This document shows, piece by piece, positions 42,312 through 52,000 of a DNA stretch of 64,000 nucleotides. The notes below the pieces were generated by a model. The model was not told the origin of the DNA. It was given only the letters and a program-made list of their open reading frames with translations, and did not search any database. The position numbers and the translations under genes are program-made. Source of the stretch: Nocardioides sp. WS12 (lineage in GTDB: Bacteria; Actinomycetota; Actinomycetes; Propionibacteriales; Nocardioidaceae); NCBI RefSeq assembly GCF_014108865.1, contig NZ_CP053928.1, positions 2,666,001-2,730,000 of the forward strand. Reading direction: 5' to 3'. Positions within the stretch are counted from its first letter, which is position 1. Each line of letters starts with the position of its first letter.

Positions 42312-43999
42312 TGAGGGAACGGCGCCGCGACCTCCTCTGCGTCCTGGCCGTCACGCTCCTGGTGCTCGGTCCGCTGCTGGCAGGTCGCGGCTTCTGGCTC
42401 GTCGGGGACATGGTGTTCGTGCCGCAGCAGCCCTGGAAGGCAGCCTGGCTCGGTATGGACGGGGCGCTGCCGCGGGCCGTTCCCATGGATGCCCTGATCT
42501 CCCTGATCACCCAGGTCGTGCCGGGTGACTTCGTGCAGAAGGCCTTGCTGGTGGGGGGATTCCTGGCTGGTGGCCTCGGCGTCGCCCGGTTGGTGGCCCA
42601 GCAGGCGTGGTTCGCACGCGCCGCTGCGATCACGCTGTTCTGCTGGAACCCGTGGGTCTACGAGCGTCTCCTGATCGGCCAGTGGGCGATCCTGGTCGGA
42701 TACTTCGTGCTGCCGTGGGTCGCGCTGGCCGCCGTACGCCTGCGCCGCGGGGGCCCGGGGGACTGGGCGCCCGCTGCGGTGGCGCTGGTCCTGTCGGCGA
42801 TCTGCAGCCCGTCCAGCGGTGTCATGGCCGCAGGCGTGCTGCTGGCGCTGGGTGTTGGCCGTGACCGGCGTGGCTGGTGGCGGGCCGTCGCCATCGCCGT
42901 GGTGGCCAACCTGACCTGGGCGATCCCGGCGCTGACCGCCGACGCCGCCCGCGTGACCACCGACGGCGTGTTCGCTGCCTTCGCGGCTCGCGCCGAATCC
43001 GGTGCCGGTGTCGTGGCGAGCGTGTTCTCGCTCGGCGGCATCTGGAAGACCTCGATCCTGCCGGGCGAACGGACCAGCGCGCTGCTCGTGCTGCTCGCCT
43101 GCCTGCTCTCGCTGGCGGCCCTGGCCGGACTGTGGCGGATGGGCGCGGACCGTTCGCGCTGGGTACTGATCGGCGCCGTGTCCCTCGGCCTTGCCCTGGC
43201 TCCGGCGATTCCTGTCGGCGCCGACGTGATGGAGTCCCTTGGGGCGCGGCTCCCCGGGCTCGCACTGTTGCGCGACTCCCATCGCTACCTCGCGCCGTTC
43301 GGCCTGGTCCTCGCGGTGGGCATTGCGTACGCCGTCACGGCTCTTCGTGCGCGGATCAAGCCCGGTACGCAGGCGCTGTGGAGCGTGGTCGCGCTGCTGG
43401 TGGTGGCCCCGCTCCTCCTGCTGCCGAGCCTGGCCTGGGGTGCCGCGGGGGAGCTGGAACGGTCGTCGTACCCGAAGGCCTGGACGGAGGTGGCGGCCCT
43501 GATCGACTCCGACGAGACCACGGTGGTGCTGCCGTGGGCCGGTTCCTACCGCGGCTTCGACTGGAACCATCGCCGCGCCGTCCTCGACCCGGCGCCACGA
43601 CTGCTGCCGGGCCAGGTGCTCGTTGACGACACCGTGCGACTCGAGGGCCGTGAGGTTCCGGCCGAGGATCCGCGCGTCCGTGCGGTGGACGAAGCGCTCG
43701 ACCAGGACGACCCCGCCGCCGCGCTCCGGGACCTCGGCGTGCGCTGGGTGCTGGTCGAGCACGGAATGGGACAGGTCGCCCCACCCACTGGAAAGACCGT
43801 GTACGACGCCTCGGGCCTCCAACTGATCGACGTGTCAGATCAGGGACCGGGCGCCGGAAAATCCCGATCCGCATGGCCCGAAATGACTATGCCGCGAGAG
43901 ATCCTCGTGGCGATCGGTCACTTGTGCGCGTTTCTTTTGCTTTTCGTTGGGGCGACCGTGATACTTCGTGCAGGGAGTAACGGGCGTCACACGACATGA
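42311..43999 (+). CDS. Large polytopic membrane protein
   Basis: 562 residues with about 12 TM helices, a soluble domain near residues 380-510 and a final TM helix. The first loop reads GFWLVGDMVFVPQQPWK, reminiscent of the acidic first loop of GT-C proteins, and the soluble domain contains TVVLPWAGSYRGFDWNH. A related soluble-domain style (VIVPGSS/LPWA plus a RYVVL/RWVLVEHG segment) is seen in the AftD-like neighbour. Exact function is unknown; a glycan-assembly role is inferred from the operon. Confidence 0.68.
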   Translation: MRERRRDLLCVLAVTLLVLGPLLAGRGFWLVGDMVFVPQQPWKAAWLGMDGALPRAVPMDALISLITQVVPGDFVQKALLVGGFLAGGLGVARLVAQQAWFARAAAITLFCWNPWVYERLLIGQWAILVGYFVLPWVALAAVRLRRGGPGDWAPAAVALVLSAICSPSSGVMAAGVLLALGVGRDRRGWWRAVAIAVVANLTWAIPALTADAARVTTDGVFAAFAARAESGAGVVASVFSLGGIWKTSILPGERTSALLVLLACLLSLAALAGLWRMGADRSRWVLIGAVSLGLALAPAIPVGADVMESLGARLPGLALLRDSHRYLAPFGLVLAVGIAYAVTALRARIKPGTQALWSVVALLVVAPLLLLPSLAWGAAGELERSSYPKAWTEVAALIDSDETTVVLPWAGSYRGFDWNHRRAVLDPAPRLLPGQVLVDDTVRLEGREVPAEDPRVRAVDEALDQDDPAAALRDLGVRWVLVEHGMGQVAPPTGKTVYDASGLQLIDVSDQGPGAGKSRSAWPEMTMPREILVAIGHLCAFLLLFVGATVILRAGSNGRHTT

Positions 44000-44051
44000 T
44001 CGTCATGGGGTAGTGGATGCTCAGTGCCGGCCTTTGGGAGGGGGCCTGCGC

Positions 44052-44183
44052 ATGAACACGATTATTGCAACTGTCGTCGGAGCATTGGCCTCGACCGTCG
44101 TCCTTGTTGGTGGCGTCAACGCCGCCCAGGGTGAGCACAAGCCTGTGAGCAACGAGAAGCTTTACAGCTACTCGGACCAGTAG
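44052..44183 (+). CDS. DUF2613-like small secreted/membrane peptide
   Basis: 43 residues: a hydrophobic helix (NTIIATVVGALASTVVLVGG) and a short polar tail ending LYSYSDQ. GGGAGGGGG precedes the ATG. It resembles the DUF2613 family; in Mycobacterium tuberculosis a similar small secreted protein (Rv0236A) sits beside aftD (Rv0236c), and here it lies in the same locus as the AftD-like gene. Function is unknown. Confidence 0.7.
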   Translation: MNTIIATVVGALASTVVLVGGVNAAQGEHKPVSNEKLYSYSDQ

Positions 44184-44278
44184 GTCCCAACGCCGCGTCC
44201 TGCCCTGGGGCGACGCGGTTCTCCGGTCACACGTCTTCTGGGAGGGGGACGTATGAGCAGACGGCTTGGGAGGGTCAG

Positions 44279-45088
44279 ATGCTGCAGATTGTCATTCCGG
44301 CGTACAACGAGGAGCGCCGCTTGCCGCGCACCTTGCGCGACTTGCGTCGCCACGTCGCCACGCATCGCGGGGTCCTCGGTCGCGTCGAGGTTCTCGTCGT
44401 CGACAACGCGAGCACCGACCGCACGGCTGAAGTCGCCCGCGAGGCCGACTCCGCCGCGCTGCCCGTGCGCGTGGTGCGTTGCGACCGCCGGGGCAAGGGC
44501 GCTGCCGTCCGTGCCGGACTGCTCGCGACCGACGCCGACCTGGTCTGCTTCATGGACGCCGACGGGGCCACCGGCCTCGACGCGATCGAGGACGCGTGGC
44601 GTCGGGTGCTCCAGGGTGCCGACGTCGTCATCGGCTCGCGGGGTCTTGCCGAGAGCGACACCGAGGCCCGGCACACCCGGACCCGGTCGACCGGCGCCGC
44701 CGCCTACCGTCGTTTCGCGGGTCGCCTGACCCCCGGGATCCTCGACACCCAGTGCGGCTTCAAGTTCTTCCGGGGTGAGGTTGTCCGCGGCGTCATCGAC
44801 AACCTGCAGACCTCGGGCTTCTCCTTCGACGTCGAACTCCTCGTCCTGTTGCGCGCTGCCGGTGCGCACATCGAGGAGATGCCGGTGACCTGGGTCGACG
44901 TACCCGGTTCCACTTTCGTTCCCGCGCGCCACGGCGCTGCGGCTTTCGCCGAACTCGCGCGGATCGCCTGGCGGCACCGCGAGTTCGTGCGTCCGGTACC
45001 CGGCAGGGTGGCGGTCGTCGGAGTGCGGTCCCCCATGCCGCTCCCGGCTTCTGCTGCCCTGTCGGCCGGGACCTGGAGCTCCCGATGA
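44279..45088 (+). CDS. Family 2 glycosyltransferase (dolichyl-phosphate sugar synthase-like)
   Basis: A 269-residue GT2 enzyme. The GT-A fold shows VIPAYNEERRLP, VLVVDNASTDRTAEVA and the DxD motif FMDADGATGLD, followed by VVIGSRG and TQCGFKFFRG, which is typical of dolichyl-phosphate beta-glucosyl/mannosyl transferases. It has no obvious TM helix. It likely makes a polyprenyl-phosphate sugar donor at the inner membrane face, the type of donor used by GT-C enzymes such as those upstream. GGGAGGG precedes the ATG; its end overlaps the GT4 gene by ATGA. Confidence 0.9.
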   Translation: MLQIVIPAYNEERRLPRTLRDLRRHVATHRGVLGRVEVLVVDNASTDRTAEVAREADSAALPVRVVRCDRRGKGAAVRAGLLATDADLVCFMDADGATGLDAIEDAWRRVLQGADVVIGSRGLAESDTEARHTRTRSTGAAAYRRFAGRLTPGILDTQCGFKFFRGEVVRGVIDNLQTSGFSFDVELLVLLRAAGAHIEEMPVTWVDVPGSTFVPARHGAAAFAELARIAWRHREFVRPVPGRVAVVGVRSPMPLPASAALSAGTWSSR

Positions 45089-46311
45089 GCGGCGCGACAG
45101 GTCTCGAGGGCAAGCAGATCGTCGTCGTCAACTGGCGTGACCTGGACCATTCCCTCGCTGGTGGCGCAGAGATCTACGCCTGGCAGTACGCCCGCGCGCT
45201 TCAAGAGGGCGGCGCCAAGGTTCGGTTCATCACCGCACGCGACGAGGGCCAGGCGGCTCGCGAGACGCGCGACGGTATCGACGTACGCCGCGGTGGTGGG
45301 GCACTCGGGTTCTACCTCTTCGCCCTGCTGTGGATGCTCCGGCACCGCAACGACATCGATGCGGTCATCGACCCCGCGTGCGGACTGCCGTCCTACTCGC
45401 CGCTGGTCCTGCGCCGCAGCACCCCTGCCTTCCTGATCGTGCACCACGTGCACCAGGCCCAGTTCGCCGTGCATTTCCCGGCGCCCGTCGCTGCCTTCGG
45501 GCGCTGGATGGAGCGCGTCGCCATGCGTCGCGTCTACCGCCGGCAGCTGACGGCCGCGGTCTCGGAGTCGACAGCGACCGAGATGCGTGAACAGCTCGGC
45601 TGGAACGGCACCGTCCGGCTCCTAGAGAACGGCGCCGACCTGCCGCCGTACGACGCCGCGGACGCCCAGAACAAGGACGCCGACCGGATCGTCGTGCTCG
45701 GCCGTCTCGTCGCCCACAAGCGGGTCGACCTTGTTCTCGACGCCGTCGCCGCGCTGCGCGCCCGTCCTGCGTTCGCGGACCGCGACCTGCTCGTCGACGT
45801 GATCGGCCAGGGCCCAGAGGGAGAGCGCCTGGCTGCCCACGCCGCCGAACTGGGCCTCGCTGATCGCGTCGTCTTCCACGGCTACGTGTCGAGCGAGGAG
45901 AAGAACGACCTGCTCGGTCGGGCCGCCGTCCACGTCTGCGGCTCCGACGCCGAGGGCTGGGGACAGGCCGTCATCGACGCCGCTGCGTCAGGTGTGCCGA
46001 CCGTCGCCCGCGACGTGCCCGGCCTGCGTGACTCGATTCGCGACGGCAAGAGCGGTTGGCTCGTCCCCGACGACATCAGCCCCGGGGTGGTCACGGGTCG
46101 CCTCGCCGACGCGCTGTCCAACGCCCTCATCGAGGCTGCCGATCCCACGACGCGCGTACATCGTGCGGAGGCCTGCCTCAAGTGGGCCCACAAGTTCGAC
46201 TGGTCGCAGATGCGCAGCAACGCGCGCGACCTGACCACCGAAATGCTCCTCGGGCGCGCTCCTGCGCTGCCCGACTGTCACAACCCACGCGATCTTCGCG
46301 TGGCCGTCTGA
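45085..46311 (+). CDS. Family 4 glycosyltransferase
   Basis: A 408-residue GT-B enzyme. The N-terminal domain contains HSLAGGAEIYAWQYARAL; the C-terminal nucleotide-sugar domain has VLGRLVAHKRVDLVLDAV and the EGWGQAVIDAAASGVPTVA acid motif (EX7D here). It probably transfers a hexose from a nucleotide sugar to a lipid-linked acceptor on the cytosolic side. Coupled to the GT2 gene by ATGA and followed after 12 bases by the DUF3068 gene. Confidence 0.9.
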   Translation: MSGATGLEGKQIVVVNWRDLDHSLAGGAEIYAWQYARALQEGGAKVRFITARDEGQAARETRDGIDVRRGGGALGFYLFALLWMLRHRNDIDAVIDPACGLPSYSPLVLRRSTPAFLIVHHVHQAQFAVHFPAPVAAFGRWMERVAMRRVYRRQLTAAVSESTATEMREQLGWNGTVRLLENGADLPPYDAADAQNKDADRIVVLGRLVAHKRVDLVLDAVAALRARPAFADRDLLVDVIGQGPEGERLAAHAAELGLADRVVFHGYVSSEEKNDLLGRAAVHVCGSDAEGWGQAVIDAAASGVPTVARDVPGLRDSIRDGKSGWLVPDDISPGVVTGRLADALSNALIEAADPTTRVHRAEACLKWAHKFDWSQMRSNARDLTTEMLLGRAPALPDCHNPRDLRVAV

Positions 46312-46323
46312 GAGGTCCATGCC

Positions 46324-47295
46324 ATGCGCAAGTTTGCGTCCGTATCCGTCGGGGTCGGGGTGTTCATGATCGTTGCCGCGATCCTGGTGCGCTTCTACGC
46401 TTACCCGACCCTGGCCACCGTCCCGGCCACCTATGACGGCACGACCGAACTGGAGTCCTCGGGCGCCCAGATCTTCAACTCGGACCCCAACGTGCTCAAG
46501 ACCGAGACCTGGGACCTGGACATCTCCGCCTTCACGATCGCTGACAGCGGGGCCAAGGAGCCCGACGGCGTCGCGACGTGGGTCAGCTCCACGACGGTCA
46601 AGCGGTCCGACGGCTCCGTGTTCCAGCAGACGCGGGAGCGCGCGCCGTTCGACGCCGTCAGCGGCGCCGGCGTCACGTGCGACGCCTGCGGTTCGTGGGA
46701 AGAGGTTGCCGAGGGCGAGCGTGTCGACGTGACCCGCAGGGGCCAGGTCTTCAAGTTCCCGTTCGCGACCGAGAAGCGTGACTACGACGTCTGGGACGGC
46801 ACCGTCGGTGCGGCCACCAAGGCGACGTTCGAGGGCGAGGAGACCGTCCAGGGCCTGACCGTCTACAAGTTCGTGCAGCGCATCGAGCCCCAGGTGGTCG
46901 AGACCCGTGAGGTCCCGGGCAAGGTGTTCGGCGCGAGCGAGCCGTCCGTCGACGCCGAGATGTGGTACGGCATGACCCGCACGTTCTTCATCGAGCCGCA
47001 GACCGGATCGCCGGTCGACCGGGTCGAGGAGCGCGTCCAGGAACTGCGCTACGACGGAGTGAGCGTGCCGGCCTTCACCGGCACGGTCCAGTACACCGAC
47101 GCGCAGGTGGACAAGTCGGTCAAGGACACCAAGTCGAACGCGAGCCTGCTCGGCGGCATGCGCGTCGCGTTCCCGCTGCTGCTCCTGCTGCTCGGCGCTG
47201 CGTTCGTCGCCGGCGGTCTGTTCCTCTCGCGCAAGTCGCACCGCCCGCTCCGTGCGGACGCCAACGACAAGCCGCTCGTCGGAGCCGGTCACTGA
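46324..47295 (+). CDS. DUF3068 (PorA-family) membrane-anchored protein
   Basis: 323 residues: an N-terminal TM helix, a large extracytoplasmic beta-rich domain with a CDAC pair around residues 119-122 and the KFPFATEKRDYDVWDGT motif typical of DUF3068, and a C-terminal TM helix (about 277-297) with a basic tail. The family is found in the actinobacterial envelope and has been linked to porin-like proteins, but its function is not settled. Its stop overlaps the convergent neighbour by seven bases. Confidence 0.85.
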   Translation: MRKFASVSVGVGVFMIVAAILVRFYAYPTLATVPATYDGTTELESSGAQIFNSDPNVLKTETWDLDISAFTIADSGAKEPDGVATWVSSTTVKRSDGSVFQQTRERAPFDAVSGAGVTCDACGSWEEVAEGERVDVTRRGQVFKFPFATEKRDYDVWDGTVGAATKATFEGEETVQGLTVYKFVQRIEPQVVETREVPGKVFGASEPSVDAEMWYGMTRTFFIEPQTGSPVDRVEERVQELRYDGVSVPAFTGTVQYTDAQVDKSVKDTKSNASLLGGMRVAFPLLLLLLGAAFVAGGLFLSRKSHRPLRADANDKPLVGAGH

Positions 47296-48338
47296 CCGTC
47301 CGACGCACCTGACTCCTCTCTGAGGAGGGAGATGATGGCCTCGAGCAATTGCTCGAGGCCATCGTCATTCCACGACGCAGCGCGGGCCCGCAGGGTCAGT
47401 ACCGTTTCGCCGCGGAAGCCCACCGCACCCAGCGAGAGTCCGCTGCCGCCGCCCGTCACCGGGTGGAAGGCCAGGCGGTCCACGTGCGGTGCGGTCACCT
47501 CGCCGAGGTGGGACACCAGCAGGGTGGAGCCCAGCCTCGAGGCCAGGACGCGCAGGCCGGTCGTGGTGGCGCGCACCGACAGCGGCGTCCACGGACGCGG
47601 TTCGGTGGCGACCGGCGGGGTCTGCACCGGAGCCTCCGCGAGGGCCCGGGTGATCCCTGCGGCATCGAGGCGTTCGACATCGCGCAGGCGCAGCAGGACG
47701 CTGTGGTCGCCGATGGCCCCGTCACCGGGCTGGGCGCGCACGGCTCCGACGGCCACCGCGACGTGACGAGCGGTGCGCCCCCGCGCGGCCTGGTGCGCCA
47801 CGATCGCCCGGGTTGCCGCGGCGACGATGGCCGCTGTGCGATGACTGCCGGGGACGGTGCGCTCGACGAGGACGTCGCCGGGTTCAGGGACCGGGCGGGA
47901 CGGGGGAGTCACCTCGGCCGGCGGCCGGAAGGCGACTTCGCCGAGACGGCGGCCCACGGTGCGCGCGACGCTCCCGGTCGTCGTACGGTCTCCGACTCCG
48001 CGGGCGGCCGACGTGACGGGCGCGAGGCCGAGTCGGGCAAGCACCGCCAGCAGGCTGAGCCCGTCGACCGCGCTGTGGTGGGCCGAGACCACCAGGTGGC
48101 GGCCCGACAGGCCGACCAGCACCGGCGCCGGGTTCGGAGCCAGTACGGCGGCTCGCAACCGTTCGAGCGAGTCGTCGATCAGCGGCGGGGGGAGTGCCGG
48201 CCATCCCTGGGCGGACGCAAGGTCCGCAAGGTGGGTGGTGAGCACGGCCGGATCCGCCGGTTCGGGGAGTTCGGCGGTCAACAGGATCCGCCAGCCGATG
48301 CGAGGGTCAGCCACCCAGGCCGACCCGGCAGTGGTCAT
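47289..48338 (-). CDS. HHxxxDG acyltransferase/condensation-like protein
   Basis: A 349-residue protein with the catalytic motif of CoA-dependent acyltransferases and condensation domains: SAHHSAVDGLSLL, near residue 92. Downstream segments (VAVGAVRAQPGDGAIGDHSVLLRLRD and LLVSHLGEVTAP) follow the order seen in WS/DGAT and PapA-type enzymes, but it is shorter than either. It may acylate a lipid or glycan. It lies seven bases behind the methyltransferase gene on the same strand and next to the glycan locus. A long perfect palindrome lies in its 3' coding end. Confidence 0.72.
   Translation of the reverse strand: MTTAGSAWVADPRIGWRILLTAELPEPADPAVLTTHLADLASAQGWPALPPPLIDDSLERLRAAVLAPNPAPVLVGLSGRHLVVSAHHSAVDGLSLLAVLARLGLAPVTSAARGVGDRTTTGSVARTVGRRLGEVAFRPPAEVTPPSRPVPEPGDVLVERTVPGSHRTAAIVAAATRAIVAHQAARGRTARHVAVAVGAVRAQPGDGAIGDHSVLLRLRDVERLDAAGITRALAEAPVQTPPVATEPRPWTPLSVRATTTGLRVLASRLGSTLLVSHLGEVTAPHVDRLAFHPVTGGGSGLSLGAVGFRGETVLTLRARAASWNDDGLEQLLEAIISLLREESGASDGQ
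47313..47327 (+). other. Short hairpin near convergent gene ends
   Basis: CTCCTC, loop TCT, GAGGAG. It is close to the end of the DUF3068 gene and inside the convergent gene. It may assist termination. Confidence 0.35.
47334..47363. repeat. 30-bp perfect palindrome inside convergent gene end
   Basis: Fifteen bases are mirrored without mismatch around CAATTG (arm GATGGCCTCGAGCAA); allowing one G-T pair it extends to 36 bases (47331-47366). It lies in the coding 3' end of the acyltransferase-like gene, 38 bases past the DUF3068 stop. It could act as a bidirectional terminator or a protein-binding site. Confidence 0.9.
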
Positions 48339-48345
48339 GGGTGGA

Positions 48346-49044
48346 TCACGGCTTGCGTGCGACGACCACGAGGCTCACGCCCGGCAGGCGGCGGACCGGC
48401 AGCACCCGCTCGAGGCCGACGGCGGCGCGGAGGCCGGCGTTGAGCACGGGGTGCACCGCTTCCATCTCGCTCTCGGACTCCTGGCGGCTGCGGCGTCGGG
48501 CCTTCACGACCGGCCGGAGCAGGACGTTCCACGAGCGCAGGTCCTCGATCACCAGGCCGGCGCCGATCACCCGCTGGGCGAGCTCGTCGCGTTCATAGCG
48601 GCGGACATGGCCGAGCGCCACGTCGTGGCCGCTCCACAGCGCCATGCTGGCGGGGACGGCGATCAGTGCGCGTCCACCCGGGCGCAGGACGCGCGTGGTC
48701 TCCTCGGCAACGGCGACGTCGTCGTCGATGTGCTCCCAGGCGTCGGTCGACATCACCAGGTCGACCGACTCGCTGGCGATGGGAAGTCGGCGACCGTCGC
48801 CACGGATGACGGGGATTCCGCGGGATGCTGCGATCTCGGCCCCGGTCTCTGTGTACTCGACGCCGACGGCCTTCCAGCCGAGCTCACGGAGCACGACGGT
48901 GTTGCCACCCATGCCGCATCCGACGTCGACGGCCCGTCCGGCCGGCCAGTCCTTGACGGTACGACGGACCAGGGCCCGACGCGCGGCGTACCACCAGTGC
49001 CGCCGCTCGAGAGCGGCGGACTTGGCGATCTCCTCGGCATCCAC
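48346..49044 (-). CDS. Class I SAM-dependent methyltransferase
   Basis: A 232-residue methyltransferase: an N-terminal RRHWWYAARR motif often seen in glycan- or lipid-associated methyltransferases, motif I AVDVGCGMGGNT, the acidic motif II region VGVEYTETG, and VDLVMSTDAWEHIDD. The GTG start lies six bases after TAGGCT. It is followed after seven bases by the acyltransferase-like gene, suggesting a two-gene modification operon convergent with the glycosyltransferase operon. The acceptor is unknown. Confidence 0.88.
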   Translation of the reverse strand: MDAEEIAKSAALERRHWWYAARRALVRRTVKDWPAGRAVDVGCGMGGNTVVLRELGWKAVGVEYTETGAEIAASRGIPVIRGDGRRLPIASESVDLVMSTDAWEHIDDDVAVAEETTRVLRPGGRALIAVPASMALWSGHDVALGHVRRYERDELAQRVIGAGLVIEDLRSWNVLLRPVVKARRRSRQESESEMEAVHPVLNAGLRAAVGLERVLPVRRLPGVSLVVVARKP

Positions 49045-49050
49045 GCGCCG

Positions 49051-49056
49051 AGCCTA
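49051..49056 (-). promoter_or_regulatory. -10 element for leaderless methyltransferase gene
   Basis: TAGGCT on the minus strand, then CGGCGC, then the GTG at 49044. Confidence 0.55.
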
Positions 49057-49079
49057 GTGGCTCATCCGCGACGGGCGAC

Positions 49080-52000
49080 TCACCCGTGCCGGGACGGATC
49101 CGAGCGGTTCTTCACCTCGGCGCCGTCCTTTCCGCCACCCCAGTCGGTGTCGGCGACGGTCGGGTCCGTCTTGCGCTTCTTGAACCGCCAGTTCGCGCTT
49201 CCGGTGACTTCCTGCTTGTCGCTCAGGCCGTCGCCGTCGGTGTCCTTCCGCGTCGGGTTCGTCTTGCGGATGGTGATCTTGTACTTGCCGCCGTTGGCCC
49301 GGGATCGCACCACCACCTGGTTGATGGCGAGGCCCGCGACCTCGGCGCCGTCGGTCAGTCCGTCCCGGTCGGTGTCCCGCACACACGGGTTGGTCCGCAC
49401 GATGCCGATGTTCTTGCCGTTGCGCGGCCGCCCGCTGTTCGTGAAGTAGGTCTGCCGGATGCTCATGCCGACGACCTCCTTGCCGTCCGACAGGGTGTCG
49501 CCGTCGGTGTCGGCGCGCAGCGGGTTGGTGTGCCCCGTGGTGCAGCCGGTCGGACCGGCGAGCTCCCGCTGGTCGCTGAGACCGTCCCGGTCGGTGTCGG
49601 CGCGGAGCGGGTTGGTGCCGGCGGCCTTCTCGGCGCCGTCGTTCAAGCCGTCGTTGTCCGAGTCGCTGTCCGTCGGCATGGTGCCGTCCGTGATCTCCTG
49701 GCCGTCCTGGACGCCGTCGTTGTCGGTGTCGGTGTCCAGCGGGTCGGTGTCGTGGGTGTTCACCTCAGCGCCGTCGGTCAGGCCGTCGTTGTCGGTGTCC
49801 GAGTCGTCCGGGTCGGTGCCGAGCGTCGTCTCCTCGTCGTTGGTGAGGCCGTCACCGTCCCGGTCGTTGCTCGGTACGTCGTCGGCGGGGGCATCCACCG
49901 GGTTCGTGCCGTTCGCGACTTCGGCGCCATCGGTCACGCCACCGTCGTCGGTGTCGGGGTCCAGCGGGTCGGTCTGGTGCGTGTTGACCTCGGCGCCGTC
50001 GCTGAGCCCGTCGCCGTCGGTGTCGGCATCGCCCGGGTCGGTGCCGGCGGCGTCCTCATCGACGTCGGTGAGGCCGTCGCCGTCGGTGTCACCCGTCGCG
50101 GCAAGGTCGTCGCCCGGGGTCGCGACGGGGTCGGTGCCGTTGTCGACTTCGGTGCCGTCGTTCACGCCACCGGCGTCGGTGTCGGGGTCCAGAGGGTCGG
50201 TGTCGTGGGTGTTGACTTCGGCGCCGTCGCTGAGGCCGTCGTTGTCGGTGTCGGCATCGCCCGGGTCGGTGCCCAGCGCGCCTTCCTCGACGTCGGTGAG
50301 GCCGTCGCCGTCGGTGTCCGTGGACGGCAGGTCGTCGGCAGGGTTGTCGACGGGGTTGGTGCCGTTGTCGATCTCGGCTCCGTCGGTGACGCCACCGTCG
50401 TCGGTGTCGGGGTCCAGGGGGTCGGTGTCGTGGGTGTTGACCTCGGCACCGTCGTTCAGGCCGTCGTTGTCGGTGTCGGCGTCGTTGGGGTCGGTGCCGG
50501 TCCCGGTGTCGGGTCCGCCTGCATCGGTGTCGACCTCGACACCGTCGTCGAGGCCGTCGTCGTCACTGTCGGCGTCTGCCGGGTCGGTGCCGAGGGCATC
50601 CTCCTCGGCGTCGGTGAGGCCGTCGAGGTCGCGGTCGTTGTCGTCGGCCGGGTTGTCGACCGGGTTGGTGCCGTTGTCGACCTCGGTGCCGTCGTTCACC
50701 CCGCCGCCGTCCGTGTCCGCCACGAGCGGATTGGTGCCCGTCCCGGTGTCAGGGCCGACGCCGTCGGTGTCGAGCTCCTCACCGTCGGTCAGACCGTCGT
50801 CGTCGCTGTCGGCATCCGTGGGGTCGGTACCCGTGCCGGTGTCAGGTCCCGGCCCGTCGGTGTCGACCTCGGCTCCGTCCTCGATGCCGTCGTCGTCGGA
50901 GTCGGCGTCATCCGGGTCGGTGCCCAGGCCGCCTTCCTCGGAGTCGGTGAGGCCGTCACCGTCACTGTCAGTCTGTACGTCGTCCGCCGGGTTGAGCGGA
51001 TCGGTGAGGTCGGTGTTCACCTCGGTGCCGTCGTTCACGCCGCCGCCGTCGGTGTCCGCGACCAGGGGGTCGGTGCCGGTTCCGGTGTCGGGGCCGCCGC
51101 CGTCGGTGTCGACCTCGGCGCCGTCGGTGAGGCCGTCGTCGTCGCTGTCGGTGTCGTTGGGGTCGGTGCCCAGGCCGTCCTCTTCGATGTCGGTGAGGCC
51201 GTCACCGTCGGTGTCGTCGAGGGCACCGCACTCGACCCCGCCGGCCGGAGCGGTGGCGGTGACGCTCATCGCGCCGACGCCGAGATCCAGGTCCACCAGC
51301 GGGTTGCCGAGCAGGGACACGGACAGGTCGACGGAGAGGACCGCGCCCAGGTCGAGGGTCGCGGTCTGACCGCTGATCACCGGGTTGGCGTCGAAGAGCG
51401 CGAGATTCAGCGTGACGGACGCGAGGCCCAGCGGGACGTTCACCGGGACGGCGATGCCGTCGGGCTGCAGGGTGACCACGGGGATGCCGGCGACCGCGAC
51501 TTCCGCGGTGGTGTTGCTGACCGTCGTGGTGGGTGTGTTGGTTCCGTCGGACTGGGCGGTGATGACCACGGGACTGGTGACACTCACCGTGACGAGGCCG
51601 CCGAGCAGGTTGACGTCGCCGAGGGTGAGGGTGGACGTCGAGCGGACGGCGTCGCCGTCGCCCGCCACGTCGATCAACTCGGTCTTCGTGGTGACGTCGG
51701 AAGCGTCGATCTGGCCGACGTTCGCCACCGGGAGGTCGGGGACGCCGAGCAGCGAGACCCCGAGGGCGTCGGTCTGCGAACTACCGAGCAGGCGGACTCC
51801 GCCGGTCGCTGTCGGGCACTCGAGGTCCGACACGTAGTTCGCGGTGACGTCGCCGTGGAGGGTCCCGATGTCGGCAACGGGGGAGAGGTCGACGTCGAGC
51901 AGGTCGCCCGAGAGCGGAGCCAGCGTGGGCGGCGCCGTCCGTTCCACCTCGTCGGTCTGGATCGTCGAGCCGTCCTCGAGCAACTGGGCGTCGACGTTGG

